Shown in pieces: positions 14,448 to 20,544 of a stretch of 22,586 nt of DNA. Source of the stretch: an uncultured Christensenella sp. (GTDB lineage: Bacteria > Bacillota > Clostridia > Christensenellales > Borkfalkiaceae); assembly GCA_910586365.1 (NCBI GenBank), contig CAJUGP010000021.1, positions 1 through 22,586 of the forward strand. Reading direction: 5' to 3'. A program made the translations under genes and the position numbers. Within the stretch, counting starts at the first letter, position 1, and every line of letters starts with the position of its first letter. The notes beneath the pieces are model-generated. The model saw only the letters and a program-made list of their open reading frames with translations, was not told the origin of the DNA and did no database searches.

Positions 14448-14987
14448 ATGGAGTTTACCTTTCATTTTCACAACTCGCTTGCCGAAACGGGGCTGATGAT
14501 GGCTCTGTCGCGCTGCCTGGGCAAATTAGACGCGCCGCCCGTCGTGCTGTGCATCGGCAGCGACCTTGCCGTAGGCGACGCGATGGGTCCGATCACGGGC
14601 ACGATGCTGCGGCGCAAAGCTTCTTGCTGTTACATTTACGGATCGCTTAAAAATCCCGTTACGGCAAAGGAAGTCAAATATGTAAACGAATTTCTGCGCC
14701 GCTGTCATCCGCGCAGTAAAATCATAGCGGTTGACGCCGCGGTGGGCGAGGGCAGCGATATCGGGCTTCTGAAAGTCGTGCAAGGACCTTTGCGCCCCGG
14801 TTCGGGAACAAATAAACGGCTCGGAAGCGTCGGCGACGTTTCGATCTTGGGAATCGTAGCCGAAAAATCGGCGTTTTCTTATTCGCTGCTTAATTTAACG
14901 CGGCTTAATCTGGTTTATTCCATGGCGGAAATCGCGGCGGGGGCGATCGCTTCGCTTACCGTAAAAGACGAATTGCAATTCGCTTAA
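14448..14987 (+). CDS. yyaC: YyaC-type sporulation protein (GPR-like protease fold)
   Basis: A 179-residue protein of the YyaC/DUF1256 family, which is structurally related to the germination protease GPR and found in spore formers. The family signature LCIGSDLAVGDAMGPITG (34-51) is clear, as are the conserved DAAVGEGSDIG (~103-113) and GSVGDVSILGIV. Its exact substrate is not known. AGAGGA lies eight bases before the ATG. It is monocistronic and faces the origin, against the local gene direction. It is the only sporulation marker in the window and suggests an endospore-forming or formerly spore-forming host. Confidence 0.85.
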   Translation: MEFTFHFHNSLAETGLMMALSRCLGKLDAPPVVLCIGSDLAVGDAMGPITGTMLRRKASCCYIYGSLKNPVTAKEVKYVNEFLRRCHPRSKIIAVDAAVGEGSDIGLLKVVQGPLRPGSGTNKRLGSVGDVSILGIVAEKSAFSYSLLNLTRLNLVYSMAEIAAGAIASLTVKDELQFA

Positions 14988-15017
14988 CATATTTTTTCAT
15001 AAAAGTTGGTAATTTTG

Positions 15018-15046
15018 TTGACAAATTTTTTCTTTTTCATTAAAAT
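15018..15046 (+). promoter_or_regulatory. Promoter of the 78-aa protein gene
   Basis: A perfect -35 TTGACA (15018-15023), 17-bp spacer and -10 TAAAAT (15041-15046). Start near 15053, with AAGGAG at 15065-15070 feeding the ATG at 15080. Confidence 0.8.
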
Positions 15047-15079
15047 AGCGGTAGAATAATGGATAAGGAGAAAACGGAA

Positions 15080-15316
15080 ATGGTCAAGAGAACGAAAACG
15101 AAGGTTTTCGATACGGAAACGGCAACGGTTATCAAAAAAGTTACGCACGGAATTTGGGGCGAACCCACGGGTTACGAGGCGACGCTCTATCAAACGCCCG
15201 AAGGCGATTATTTTATTTACACGAACGGAGGAGAGGACTCTCCCTTCAAAAAGGAAAATATTTGCAGCTACACGAAGGCGAACGCAAACCGCTTTCTCGG
15301 CGCAACGCAGGTATAA
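15080..15316 (+). CDS. Small conserved-looking protein, unknown function
   Basis: A 78-residue soluble protein with a basic N-terminus (MVKRTKTKVFDTETATVI). Its middle is rich in Gly, Tyr and Thr (GIWGEPTGYEATLYQTPEGDYFIYTNGG), reading like a small antiparallel beta-sheet, followed by a charged helix. An earlier in-frame ATG at 15059 exists, but AAGGAG (15065-15070) lies downstream of it and at the right distance for 15080. It has its own strong promoter and a hairpin terminator. It looks like the small hypothetical proteins found in many gut Clostridia that carry an N-terminal KVFDTETA motif. That likeness is from memory, and no function is assigned. Confidence 0.75.
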   Translation: MVKRTKTKVFDTETATVIKKVTHGIWGEPTGYEATLYQTPEGDYFIYTNGGEDSPFKKENICSYTKANANRFLGATQV

Positions 15317-15352
15317 AAAAACGCCTCGAACACGGTGTATTTTAGGAATAAA

Positions 15353-15382
15353 AGCAAGAACGGTTAGCGTTCTTGCTTTTTT
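15353..15382. terminator. Terminator after the 78-aa gene
   Basis: AGCAAGAACG (15353-15362), loop GTTAG, CGTTCTTGCT (15368-15377), then a T-run. A-rich sequence on the left makes it partly bidirectional. Confidence 0.85.
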
Positions 15383-15440
15383 CATTTTTCTTTGATATAA
15401 TAACTATGCGGTAAACAGTAATTTAACGTTCTCTAACGTC

Positions 15441-15484
15441 AGATTCTTCGGCACGACGCAAGGACGCGTCGGCTCAGAATGACA
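15441..15484 (+). repeat. Dispersed repeat copy R1
   Basis: Begins AGATTCTTCGG and ends CGGCTCAGAATGACA, with a private GC-rich interior containing GACGC/GCGTC arms. It shares both ends with copies at 17911-17947, 18183-18208 and 22452-22477. It lies between two terminators, outside any gene. Confidence 0.8.
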
Positions 15485-15501
15485 TTTTGGGAACGGATCC
15501 T

Positions 15502-15530
15502 TATAAAATAACGCCCCGTATTACGGGGCG
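15502..15530. terminator. Terminator of the yidC-jag operon
   Basis: CGCCCCG (15512-15518), loop of five, CGGGGCG (15524-15530). On the minus strand it is followed by TTATTTTATAA, and on the plus strand by TTTTGCTTTT. It lies 11 bp after the jag stop. Confidence 0.8.
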
Positions 15531-15541
15531 TTTTGCTTTTC

Positions 15542-16402
15542 TTATTCTTCTTCGGAAGGGGACTCGTCGTCGTTTCCGAGGTAGGTTCCGAAAAATCCCG
15601 AGAACCCGCCTTTTTTGAAACTCGATTCGCTGCGCTTGAAACTCGTTCCCGACGATTCGGGCGTGCTTTCTTCCGGCAGCTCGCGGCGGGGATAAGGCTT
15701 CTTTTCGTAAGACGGACGCCCTTTGTCGCGGAAATTCTTTCCGCCGCGATCGCCGCGCTCGTTTTTATGATAGGGCTTTCTGTTTTTGGGCATGATCACG
15801 ACGTAACGCGACGGCTCGCTGCCTTCGCTCTTCGTCGTAACCTCGTCGTTTTCGGCAAGGGCGGAGTGAATAATGCGTCTTTCATAGGGGTTCATAGGCT
15901 CCAAGCGCATTCTCTTGCCCGATTTCACCGCTTTCGCCGCCAATTTCTGCGCCACGCGCTTTAACGTTTCTTCGCGCTCTTCGCGGTAGTTTCCGCAATC
16001 GACGACCACGCGCTTATAATCTCTTCTGCCCGTGTTCGCCACCGCGCCCGCAAGCGTTTGAATGGAGTCGATGATCTCGCCGCGCCGTCCGATAATACCC
16101 TTCGTCGAGTCGGCGTTGAGCGCGATCACGATTTTTTCGCCTTCTTCCGCGATCATCGGTTCGGCGTTGAGTGCAAGCACCTCGAACAGTCCTTTCAAAA
16201 AGTTTACGGCGCGCTGCGCGTCGGAAAGGGTTTCTTTTTCCGTGATCCGTACCTGTGCGGAAAGGGATTTTCCCAATAATTTCTTTTTTCCTTCTTCTAA
16301 TACTTCGATTTCTACCTGCTCTTTTGCAAGGTTCATGGCGGCAAGCCCCGCCTCGATCGCTTCTTCGACCGTTTTCCCCGAAAATAATTCCTGTCTCGCC
16401 AT
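15542..16402 (-). CDS. jag: RNA-binding protein Jag/KhpB
   Basis: A 286-residue RNA-binding protein of the Jag (KhpB) family, associated in other Firmicutes with cell-elongation control and small-RNA binding. The order is Jag_N (1-50, with KKLLG at 40-44), a KH domain (~66-135, loop GIIGRRG at 102-108) and an R3H domain (~140-202, RRIIHSAL at 175-182). It ends with an unusual ~80-residue low-complexity tail rich in Arg, Lys, Gly, Ser and Glu (205-286). The start at 16402 is preferred because AAAGAGGAT precedes it and it clears the yidC stop by 14 bp. A start at 16483 would run inside yidC. It is co-transcribed with yidC, the usual arrangement. Confidence 0.95.
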   Translation of the reverse strand: MARQELFSGKTVEEAIEAGLAAMNLAKEQVEIEVLEEGKKKLLGKSLSAQVRITEKETLSDAQRAVNFLKGLFEVLALNAEPMIAEEGEKIVIALNADSTKGIIGRRGEIIDSIQTLAGAVANTGRRDYKRVVVDCGNYREEREETLKRVAQKLAAKAVKSGKRMRLEPMNPYERRIIHSALAENDEVTTKSEGSEPSRYVVIMPKNRKPYHKNERGDRGGKNFRDKGRPSYEKKPYPRRELPEESTPESSGTSFKRSESSFKKGGFSGFFGTYLGNDDESPSEEE

Positions 16403-16416
16403 AATTTTATCCTCTT

Positions 16417-17892
16417 TTACCGCTTGTTCTTGCGGTCGTTGTCTTTTTTCTTTTTCTCCGTTTGCGCGCCGTCCTTCATCCAAGGCAGCTTCCGCACGGT
16501 CTGCTGTTTCACCGTGTCGTGTTCTTTCTTTTTGTAAATTGCCCCGATGATCAAGTTGGACAAAAGGGTGACGACAAGCGAAACCGCGCTCGACATGACC
16601 ATGTAGATCGAGAACGCGCCGCTGTACATAAAGGCGAATACGGCATAGATGAGCGGCATCATAATGAGCATCATCTTCTGCGTCTTTGCGCCCGATCCGT
16701 CAACCGTCTGATATTGGTTGGTTTCTTTCTGACTGCGCATGGATACGAATTGCGAAAGCACCATTAACCCGATCGAAAGAATGATCAAGATGAAATAACC
16801 GTTAGGCGCTTTGCTTTCCGCCTGCAATTCCGAAACGAGATTTTCGTAACTCGGTCCGTCGATCTCGTTGAGCAGATCTTTTTTCGTTCCGTCGGGATAT
16901 GTGACTTTCACGTTTTTGAAATTGTCGGAAAAGCCTTTATAGTTTTGGATCGGGTGCTGATACGATACGTCGGGATACCAAATATTCTTGACCCACAAGA
17001 AGTGGGCGTCGTTCTCGCGATACCATTCCGCCGCCGCCGTCGCGCCGATCTTTTTGATAACGTTTTTGCAGGCAAGCTCCTCGCTGATTTGGTTTCCTTC
17101 ACCGTCAACGGTAAATTTGTCGTATTCTTCGCCCATCACCGCTTTTAAGCGTTCGCTGTCTACCGAGTAGCTGCGCGACGATACGGCGTCGAGCGAATAC
17201 ATGTACGAAAGGAATTTGTTTTCGTCCTGCGCCTGTACGTTCATGAATTTTAAGCGCTCGGTCTTTCCTTCCACCGGATTCTGCGTATAATAAGTGTAGA
17301 CGATGCCCTCTTGAATATGCTCGACTCTCTCCGTCGTTTCAAAATTATCGACCCAAGTGATCGTCAGCTCGTCGTTTTCCTGCCCATCCACGGGTAAATG
17401 GAAATCTTTTCCGTCGGGCGCATGCTCCAAAACCGCTGCGTTATACTGCTCGGACATGCTCACGTACATTTTTAAGTTGGCGTACTGCGAATACGTGCGG
17501 AATCCCTGAAACGCCACGATGAGAATGACAAGAGAGATGATCATGGGAAGGCAAGCTCCCATCATGGAATAGCCGTTTTTCTTGTACAACTCCATCATTT
17601 TTTGGTTGTACATATTTTTATCGTTCGCGTAAGTCTGTTGCAGCTTTTCGAGTTCGGGCTGCATCTGCCGCATTAACAGCGTTTGTTTGCGCATTTTCAC
17701 GCGTTGATAGATATCGAAGGGGAGCGTGATCGCTTTGAGAACGAGCGTAAACACGATAATGCCCGCGCCGAGCACGCCGACGCCTTCGATGATCACGCGC
17801 GCAAACTGACCGAGCCAGTCAAGACCGATCGAAAATCCCTCTTTGAGGAGAGAAACGCCGTATTGGGAGAGTAACGTTGTTAAAAAGGACAT
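16417..17892 (-). CDS. yidC: Membrane protein insertase YidC/OxaA with large external insert
   Basis: A 491-residue insertase. The core helices match Oxa1/YidC: ~36-58 ending KAITLPFDIYQ, a cytoplasmic coiled hairpin (60-108), then GYSMMGACLPMIISL (108-122), a third helix ~364-385 and the C-terminal pair ~406-455. The hydrophilic-groove Arg is replaced by Lys53. Gram-positive YidC proteins are usually ~260-290 residues. Here a soluble domain of ~155 residues (~140-295) sits outside the membrane before the conserved FLWV...PD stretch (298-308). There is no lipoprotein signal of the Bacillus type. A Lys-rich tail (~456-491) may contact ribosomes. AAGGA precedes the ATG. Confidence 0.94.
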   Translation of the reverse strand: MSFLTTLLSQYGVSLLKEGFSIGLDWLGQFARVIIEGVGVLGAGIIVFTLVLKAITLPFDIYQRVKMRKQTLLMRQMQPELEKLQQTYANDKNMYNQKMMELYKKNGYSMMGACLPMIISLVILIVAFQGFRTYSQYANLKMYVSMSEQYNAAVLEHAPDGKDFHLPVDGQENDELTITWVDNFETTERVEHIQEGIVYTYYTQNPVEGKTERLKFMNVQAQDENKFLSYMYSLDAVSSRSYSVDSERLKAVMGEEYDKFTVDGEGNQISEELACKNVIKKIGATAAAEWYRENDAHFLWVKNIWYPDVSYQHPIQNYKGFSDNFKNVKVTYPDGTKKDLLNEIDGPSYENLVSELQAESKAPNGYFILIILSIGLMVLSQFVSMRSQKETNQYQTVDGSGAKTQKMMLIMMPLIYAVFAFMYSGAFSIYMVMSSAVSLVVTLLSNLIIGAIYKKKEHDTVKQQTVRKLPWMKDGAQTEKKKKDNDRKNKR

Positions 17893-17910
17893 TGATATTT
17901 CCTTAAAAAA

Positions 17911-17947
17911 GATTCTTCGACTTCACTTCGTTCCGCTCAGAATGACA
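17911..17947 (+). repeat. Dispersed repeat copy R2
   Basis: Runs from GATTCTTCGACTTC to CGCTCAGAATGACA and is a full-length copy of the repeat family. It starts 19 bp upstream of the yidC ATG, inside the operon, so it will be part of the yidC leader if transcription comes from rpmH. Confidence 0.85.
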
Positions 17948-17994
17948 GTTTGAATTCTCCGATACTTCCTATTAAGTCGGAAAAGAGCATCTCA

Positions 17995-18152
17995 GCCTGC
18001 CATATTGCGTGAGGGAAATGCAACTCCGCCTTCCTTATTGCGCGTGAATCGCTCCTATCTTCCATATTGCGTATGGAATGCACTCCTGCCCGTCATGTTG
18101 CGCATTAAACGTGCGCCTGCCTGTCATGTTGCGTATGGAATGCGCGCCTGCC
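17995..18152. repeat. Degenerate tandem array, ~31-bp period
   Basis: The core CATRTTGCG recurs at 18001, 18034, 18063, 18094 and 18125, and as CATGTTGAGCG at 18156. The steps are 33, 29, 31, 31 and 31 bp. Unit ends read CCTGCCTGTCATGTTGCG. The last core merges into an inverted copy of the dispersed repeat. The whole of 17893-18229 lacks a gene. Confidence 0.8.
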
Positions 18153-18208
18153 TGTCATGTTGAGCGTAGCCGAAACATCTGCGATTCTTCGATCGGCTCA
18201 GAATGACA
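18153..18208. repeat. Inverted pair of the dispersed repeat (R3)
   Basis: A left arm TGTCATGTTGAGC... (18153-18179) and a right arm GATTCTTCG...CTCAGAATGACA (18183-18208) are imperfect reverse complements, ~27 nt each. Together they form a long hairpin between yidD and yidC. It has no T-run typical of a terminator. Confidence 0.8.
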
Positions 18209-18229
18209 AAACGATAAAAACGGCTTGTC

Positions 18230-18532
18230 TTATAAGAGCCATTTGCGCTTCCAAAATACTTCGGGCGCTTCGTCGATTCCGCCTTTCGAGAGGGGATTGC
18301 AGCGCAATATCCGCCACATTCCCAACAGAATTCCTACTATAACGCCCCAGTTGTTGATACACCGCTTAGTATATTCCGAGCAGGTGGGGCGATAAAGGCA
18401 GGTATGCCGCGAAAGATGCTTTTGATAAAAACAAATCATGCGGATGCAAATACCGCGCAGAAAGGGTTTGAAAACCTTTTTACGCAGATATTTTCCGTTT
18501 GAAGCGGCAAGTTCCGTTAATTTAACCTTCAA
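18230..18532 (-). CDS. yidD: Membrane protein insertion efficiency factor YidD
   Basis: A small membrane-associated protein encoded between rnpA and yidC, thought to assist YidC-dependent insertion. The family core is plain: an amphipathic helix, CFYQKHLS, then CLYRPTCSEYT with its conserved Cys pair, and WRILRCNPLSKGGIDEAP. About 100 residues are proposed with a TTG start at 18532, which has AAAGGA eight bases before it and overlaps rnpA by 11 bp. The alternative ATG at 18574 would overlap rnpA by 53 bp without a ribosome site, and another at 18439 would remove the basic N-terminus. The gene is sure but the start is not. Confidence 0.88.
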   Translation of the reverse strand: MKVKLTELAASNGKYLRKKVFKPFLRGICIRMICFYQKHLSRHTCLYRPTCSEYTKRCINNWGVIVGILLGMWRILRCNPLSKGGIDEAPEVFWKRKWLL

Positions 18533-18845
18533 GAAGGCGTTCCTTTGCAAAAATTTTTCCCATATCGCGCACATAGCCGCGGTAGGAATATTCCTCTTTC
18601 ACCCGCGGGATCAAGAGCACGGCACAGGAACGCATGTCTTCGCAATACACGCGAAACGCCTCCCGCAGCAGGCGTTTGATAGCGTTCCTCTGTACGCTTT
18701 TTCCGAACTTTTTTCCCACGCAGACCGCCATTTTCAACTCTTTGTTTTCGAGATAGACGATCGTAAGCGTGTCGGAATAAGCGCGTTTTCCGTGTTTCAG
18801 AATTTTTTCAAACTCTTTTTTTGCCTTGACGGTGCGATACTTCAT
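18522..18845 (-). CDS. rnpA: Ribonuclease P protein component
   Basis: A 107-residue basic protein subunit of RNase P, which helps the catalytic RNA trim the 5' leader of pre-tRNA. The family motif GKKFGKSVQRNAIKRLLRE (~44-62) with the RNxxKR core is present, and length and fold order (N-terminal helix, beta-sheet, RNR helix) are normal. It starts 6 bp after rpmH, with no clear ribosome site of its own, suggesting coupling to rpmH. Its end overlaps yidD. Confidence 0.95.
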   Translation of the reverse strand: MKYRTVKAKKEFEKILKHGKRAYSDTLTIVYLENKELKMAVCVGKKFGKSVQRNAIKRLLREAFRVYCEDMRSCAVLLIPRVKEEYSYRGYVRDMGKIFAKERLLEG

Positions 18846-18851
18846 GCTTTG

Positions 18852-18986
18852 TTAAGCGGAAATATGCTTTCTTCCCTTCGCTCTTCTTCTTTTCAGCACT
18901 TTTCTGCCGCCCTGCGTCTTCATTCTCTCGCGGAAGCCGTGCACTTTGCTGCGCGTTCTCTTTTTCGGTTGATACGTTCTTTTCAT
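18852..18986 (-). CDS. rpmH: Ribosomal protein bL34
   Basis: A 44-residue protein reading MKRTYQPKKRTRSKVHGF at the start and ending KGRKHISA. It is a nearly canonical bL34, extremely rich in Arg and Lys. TAGGAG lies before the ATG. It follows dnaN by 66 bp and has its own consensus promoter in that gap, so it probably heads the rpmH-rnpA-yidD group. Confidence 0.97.
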   Translation of the reverse strand: MKRTYQPKKRTRSKVHGFRERMKTQGGRKVLKRRRAKGRKHISA

Positions 18987-19019
18987 AATAAATTCACTCC
19001 TAAAAGTCGTTTTTTCTTG

Positions 19020-19048
19020 ATTATAAAGATTTTTCGTTTTTCCGTCAA
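19020..19048 (-). promoter_or_regulatory. Promoter of rpmH-rnpA-yidD
   Basis: -35 TTGACG (19043-19048), 17-bp spacer and a perfect -10 TATAAT (19020-19025) on the minus strand. It lies entirely in the dnaN-rpmH gap and gives a ~27-nt leader. Confidence 0.8.
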
Positions 19049-19052
19049 GTAA

Positions 19053-20150
19053 TTACGAGACCTTTCTGACGGGTAAAATAAGATAAAGACTGTGTTTTTC
19101 TTCTTTGTTCTGCACGATAAACGGGCTGATTGCGCCGTTGAAGGAGAGTTCGACCTCTTCTTCTTCGAGCGCCTTTAAGGCGTCGAGCAGGAATTTTGCG
19201 TTCATGGAAATCGTGAACTCCATGCCCTGCACCTGCGCTTTCACGCTTTCCGCCACGTTTCCGATCTCGGACGACGAAACCACCTTCACCATGTTCTGTC
19301 CTACGCTGAGCGTCACTAAATTGTTTTTATCGCCGCGGATCAAAATGGCGGCACGCTCGACGCTGGCGATCAGCTCGTTCTTTTTCAGCGTCACGCTCGT
19401 CGAGAACGAAGAGGGGATCACTTTGTTTTTGTCGATAAACTCCCCGTTGTAAAGACGCGATACGATCACCGTTCCTTCGCAGCTGACCATAAACATGCCG
19501 CCCTTCGTGAAGAGGGTAATTTCTTCCTCTTCGTCGCTGAGCATGCGCGAAATCTCCGTCAGCGTGCGCGCGGGGCAAACGATCTTGTTTTCGCCGCTCT
19601 TCGCCGCGATCTGCGCTTCCGAAAGCGCCAAACGGTATCCGTCGAGCGCGACCATTTCGAGCTTGTCCCCGAAGGTCATCAGGCAGCCCTTCAAAATCGG
19701 GCGGCTGTCGTCCTGCGCGCAGCAGAACGCCGTTTCGCCGATGATCTTTTTCAGATCGCTCTTTTTCAGAGAAAACGACGTTTCGTCAATCGAAAAATCG
19801 ATCACGGGGAATTCGCTTTCGTCAAGCGTCTGCATATTCGTGCCCGCGTCGGCATAGCCGATAAAAATCCCGTTTTCCGACGATGCAATGTTGATTTCCT
19901 CGCCCGTCAGCTTGGAAACGAAATCGGCAAACAATTTACCGGGAACGCAAACCGCACCTTCCTCGAAAATTTCCGCCTGAATTTCCTTTAAGATCGAAAT
20001 TTCGCCGTCGGTCGCAAGCAAAGAAACGCCGTCGCGCCCCGCCGTGATCTTGATATACTCCATAATGGGCGCAGGCGTGCGCACACCGCACGCTTTACTC
20101 ACTTTCATTACCGCTTCCGAAAGAACTAACCCGTTACAGACAAATTTCAT
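19053..20150 (-). CDS. dnaN: DNA polymerase III beta subunit (sliding clamp)
   Basis: A 365-residue processivity clamp, a dimer that encircles DNA and tethers polymerase III. Three ~120-residue clamp domains are evident, with typical strings such as TDGEISI (~55-61), CCAQDDSRPILKGCL (~166-180), LDGYRLAL (~192-199) and the family C-terminus (YLILPVRKVS, normally ...PVR). The frame is open 77 codons further upstream, but that would enter the AT-rich origin DNA. AAGGAGTGG directly before the ATG at 20150 fixes the start. It lies at the left edge of the putative oriC with dnaA absent, pointing away from the origin. Confidence 0.96.
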   Translation of the reverse strand: MKFVCNGLVLSEAVMKVSKACGVRTPAPIMEYIKITAGRDGVSLLATDGEISILKEIQAEIFEEGAVCVPGKLFADFVSKLTGEEINIASSENGIFIGYADAGTNMQTLDESEFPVIDFSIDETSFSLKKSDLKKIIGETAFCCAQDDSRPILKGCLMTFGDKLEMVALDGYRLALSEAQIAAKSGENKIVCPARTLTEISRMLSDEEEEITLFTKGGMFMVSCEGTVIVSRLYNGEFIDKNKVIPSSFSTSVTLKKNELIASVERAAILIRGDKNNLVTLSVGQNMVKVVSSSEIGNVAESVKAQVQGMEFTISMNAKFLLDALKALEEEEVELSFNGAISPFIVQNKEEKHSLYLILPVRKVS

Positions 20151-20169
20151 ACTCCACTCCTTAGATGGC

Positions 20170-20500
20170 GTTATACTATAAATATAATATAATAATAGTA
20201 ATAATAAGGGTTGGGGAAATGTGGACAACCTGTTATCCCCATCCGAATACCTCTCTATTATAGCGAAAACAAGCAAAAATAACAAGCATTTTGCCGTGAT
20301 TTTGAAAAAACGCGAAAATTTCGTTTTGTGAATGACGGTGTGGACAGGCTGTGGAAAAAGACGGGGGAAAGTGGATAACAAATCGTGCCGAAATCGGCAA
20401 AAGAGAACGGAGAAAAAAAGACAGCCGAAAAACGCGAGAAATTCACAGACTTGTCCACACTGTGGAAAAAGTTATACTTTTTTCCACCGAACGGAACAGA
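20170..20500. other. oriC: Putative chromosomal replication origin (oriC)
   Basis: The 394-bp gap between the divergent dnaN and rsmG holds eight DnaA-box-like 9-mers (consensus TTATCCACA, one or two changes each): 20220-20228(-), 20233-20241(+), 20339-20347(-), 20350-20358(-), 20370-20378(-), 20451-20459(+), 20461-20469(-) and 20480-20488(+). An AT-only stretch (20176-20207) could be the unwinding element. Genes on both sides mostly run outward. The usual dnaA neighbour is missing. I see no protein gene inside. Confidence 0.8.
20190..20228 (+). promoter_or_regulatory. DnaA-trio-like unwinding module
   Basis: Six consecutive triplets TAA TAA TAG TAA TAA TAA (20190-20207) abut a G-rich patch GGGTTGGGG (20208-20216) and then a DnaA box TGTGGACAA (20220-20228). 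Order and sequence resemble the basal unwinding system described for Bacillus subtilis (DnaA box, GC-rich spacer, 3'-GAT-type triplets). It is only ~40 bp from the dnaN start, so it may also overlap the dnaN promoter, which I could not define. Confidence 0.6.
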
Positions 20501-20509
20501 ACGGCGCGG

Positions 20510-20538
20510 TTGACAAAACACAAAAAAAAGTTTATACT
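20510..20538 (+). promoter_or_regulatory. Promoter of rsmG
   Basis: A perfect -35 TTGACA (20510-20515), 17-bp spacer and -10 TATACT (20533-20538). The predicted start falls on the rsmG ATG at 20545, implying a leaderless transcript. It lies immediately beside the rightmost DnaA boxes. Confidence 0.75.
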
Positions 20539-20544
20539 ATTATT

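Noticed and set aside
17995..18180. Possible CRISPR array because of the ~31-bp periodicity
   Set aside because: The whole unit repeats with drift, there are no unique spacers between identical repeats, and no cas genes are present.
18157..18342. A small plus-strand frame across the repeats and yidD 3' end
   Set aside because: It is composed of repeat sequence (the frequent SAQNDK-type translation) and antisense yidD, with no promoter or ribosome site.
20151..20381. N-terminal extension of dnaN upstream of 20150
   Set aside because: A strong ribosome site sits right before 20150, the clamp fold begins there, and the extension reads through AT-rich origin DNA.
20332..20544. N-terminal extension of rsmG through the origin (an ATG at 20332 is in frame)
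   Set aside because: The added 71 residues are Lys/Arg-rich with no family match and would be encoded by the DnaA-box region. The known RsmG start aligns with 20545.
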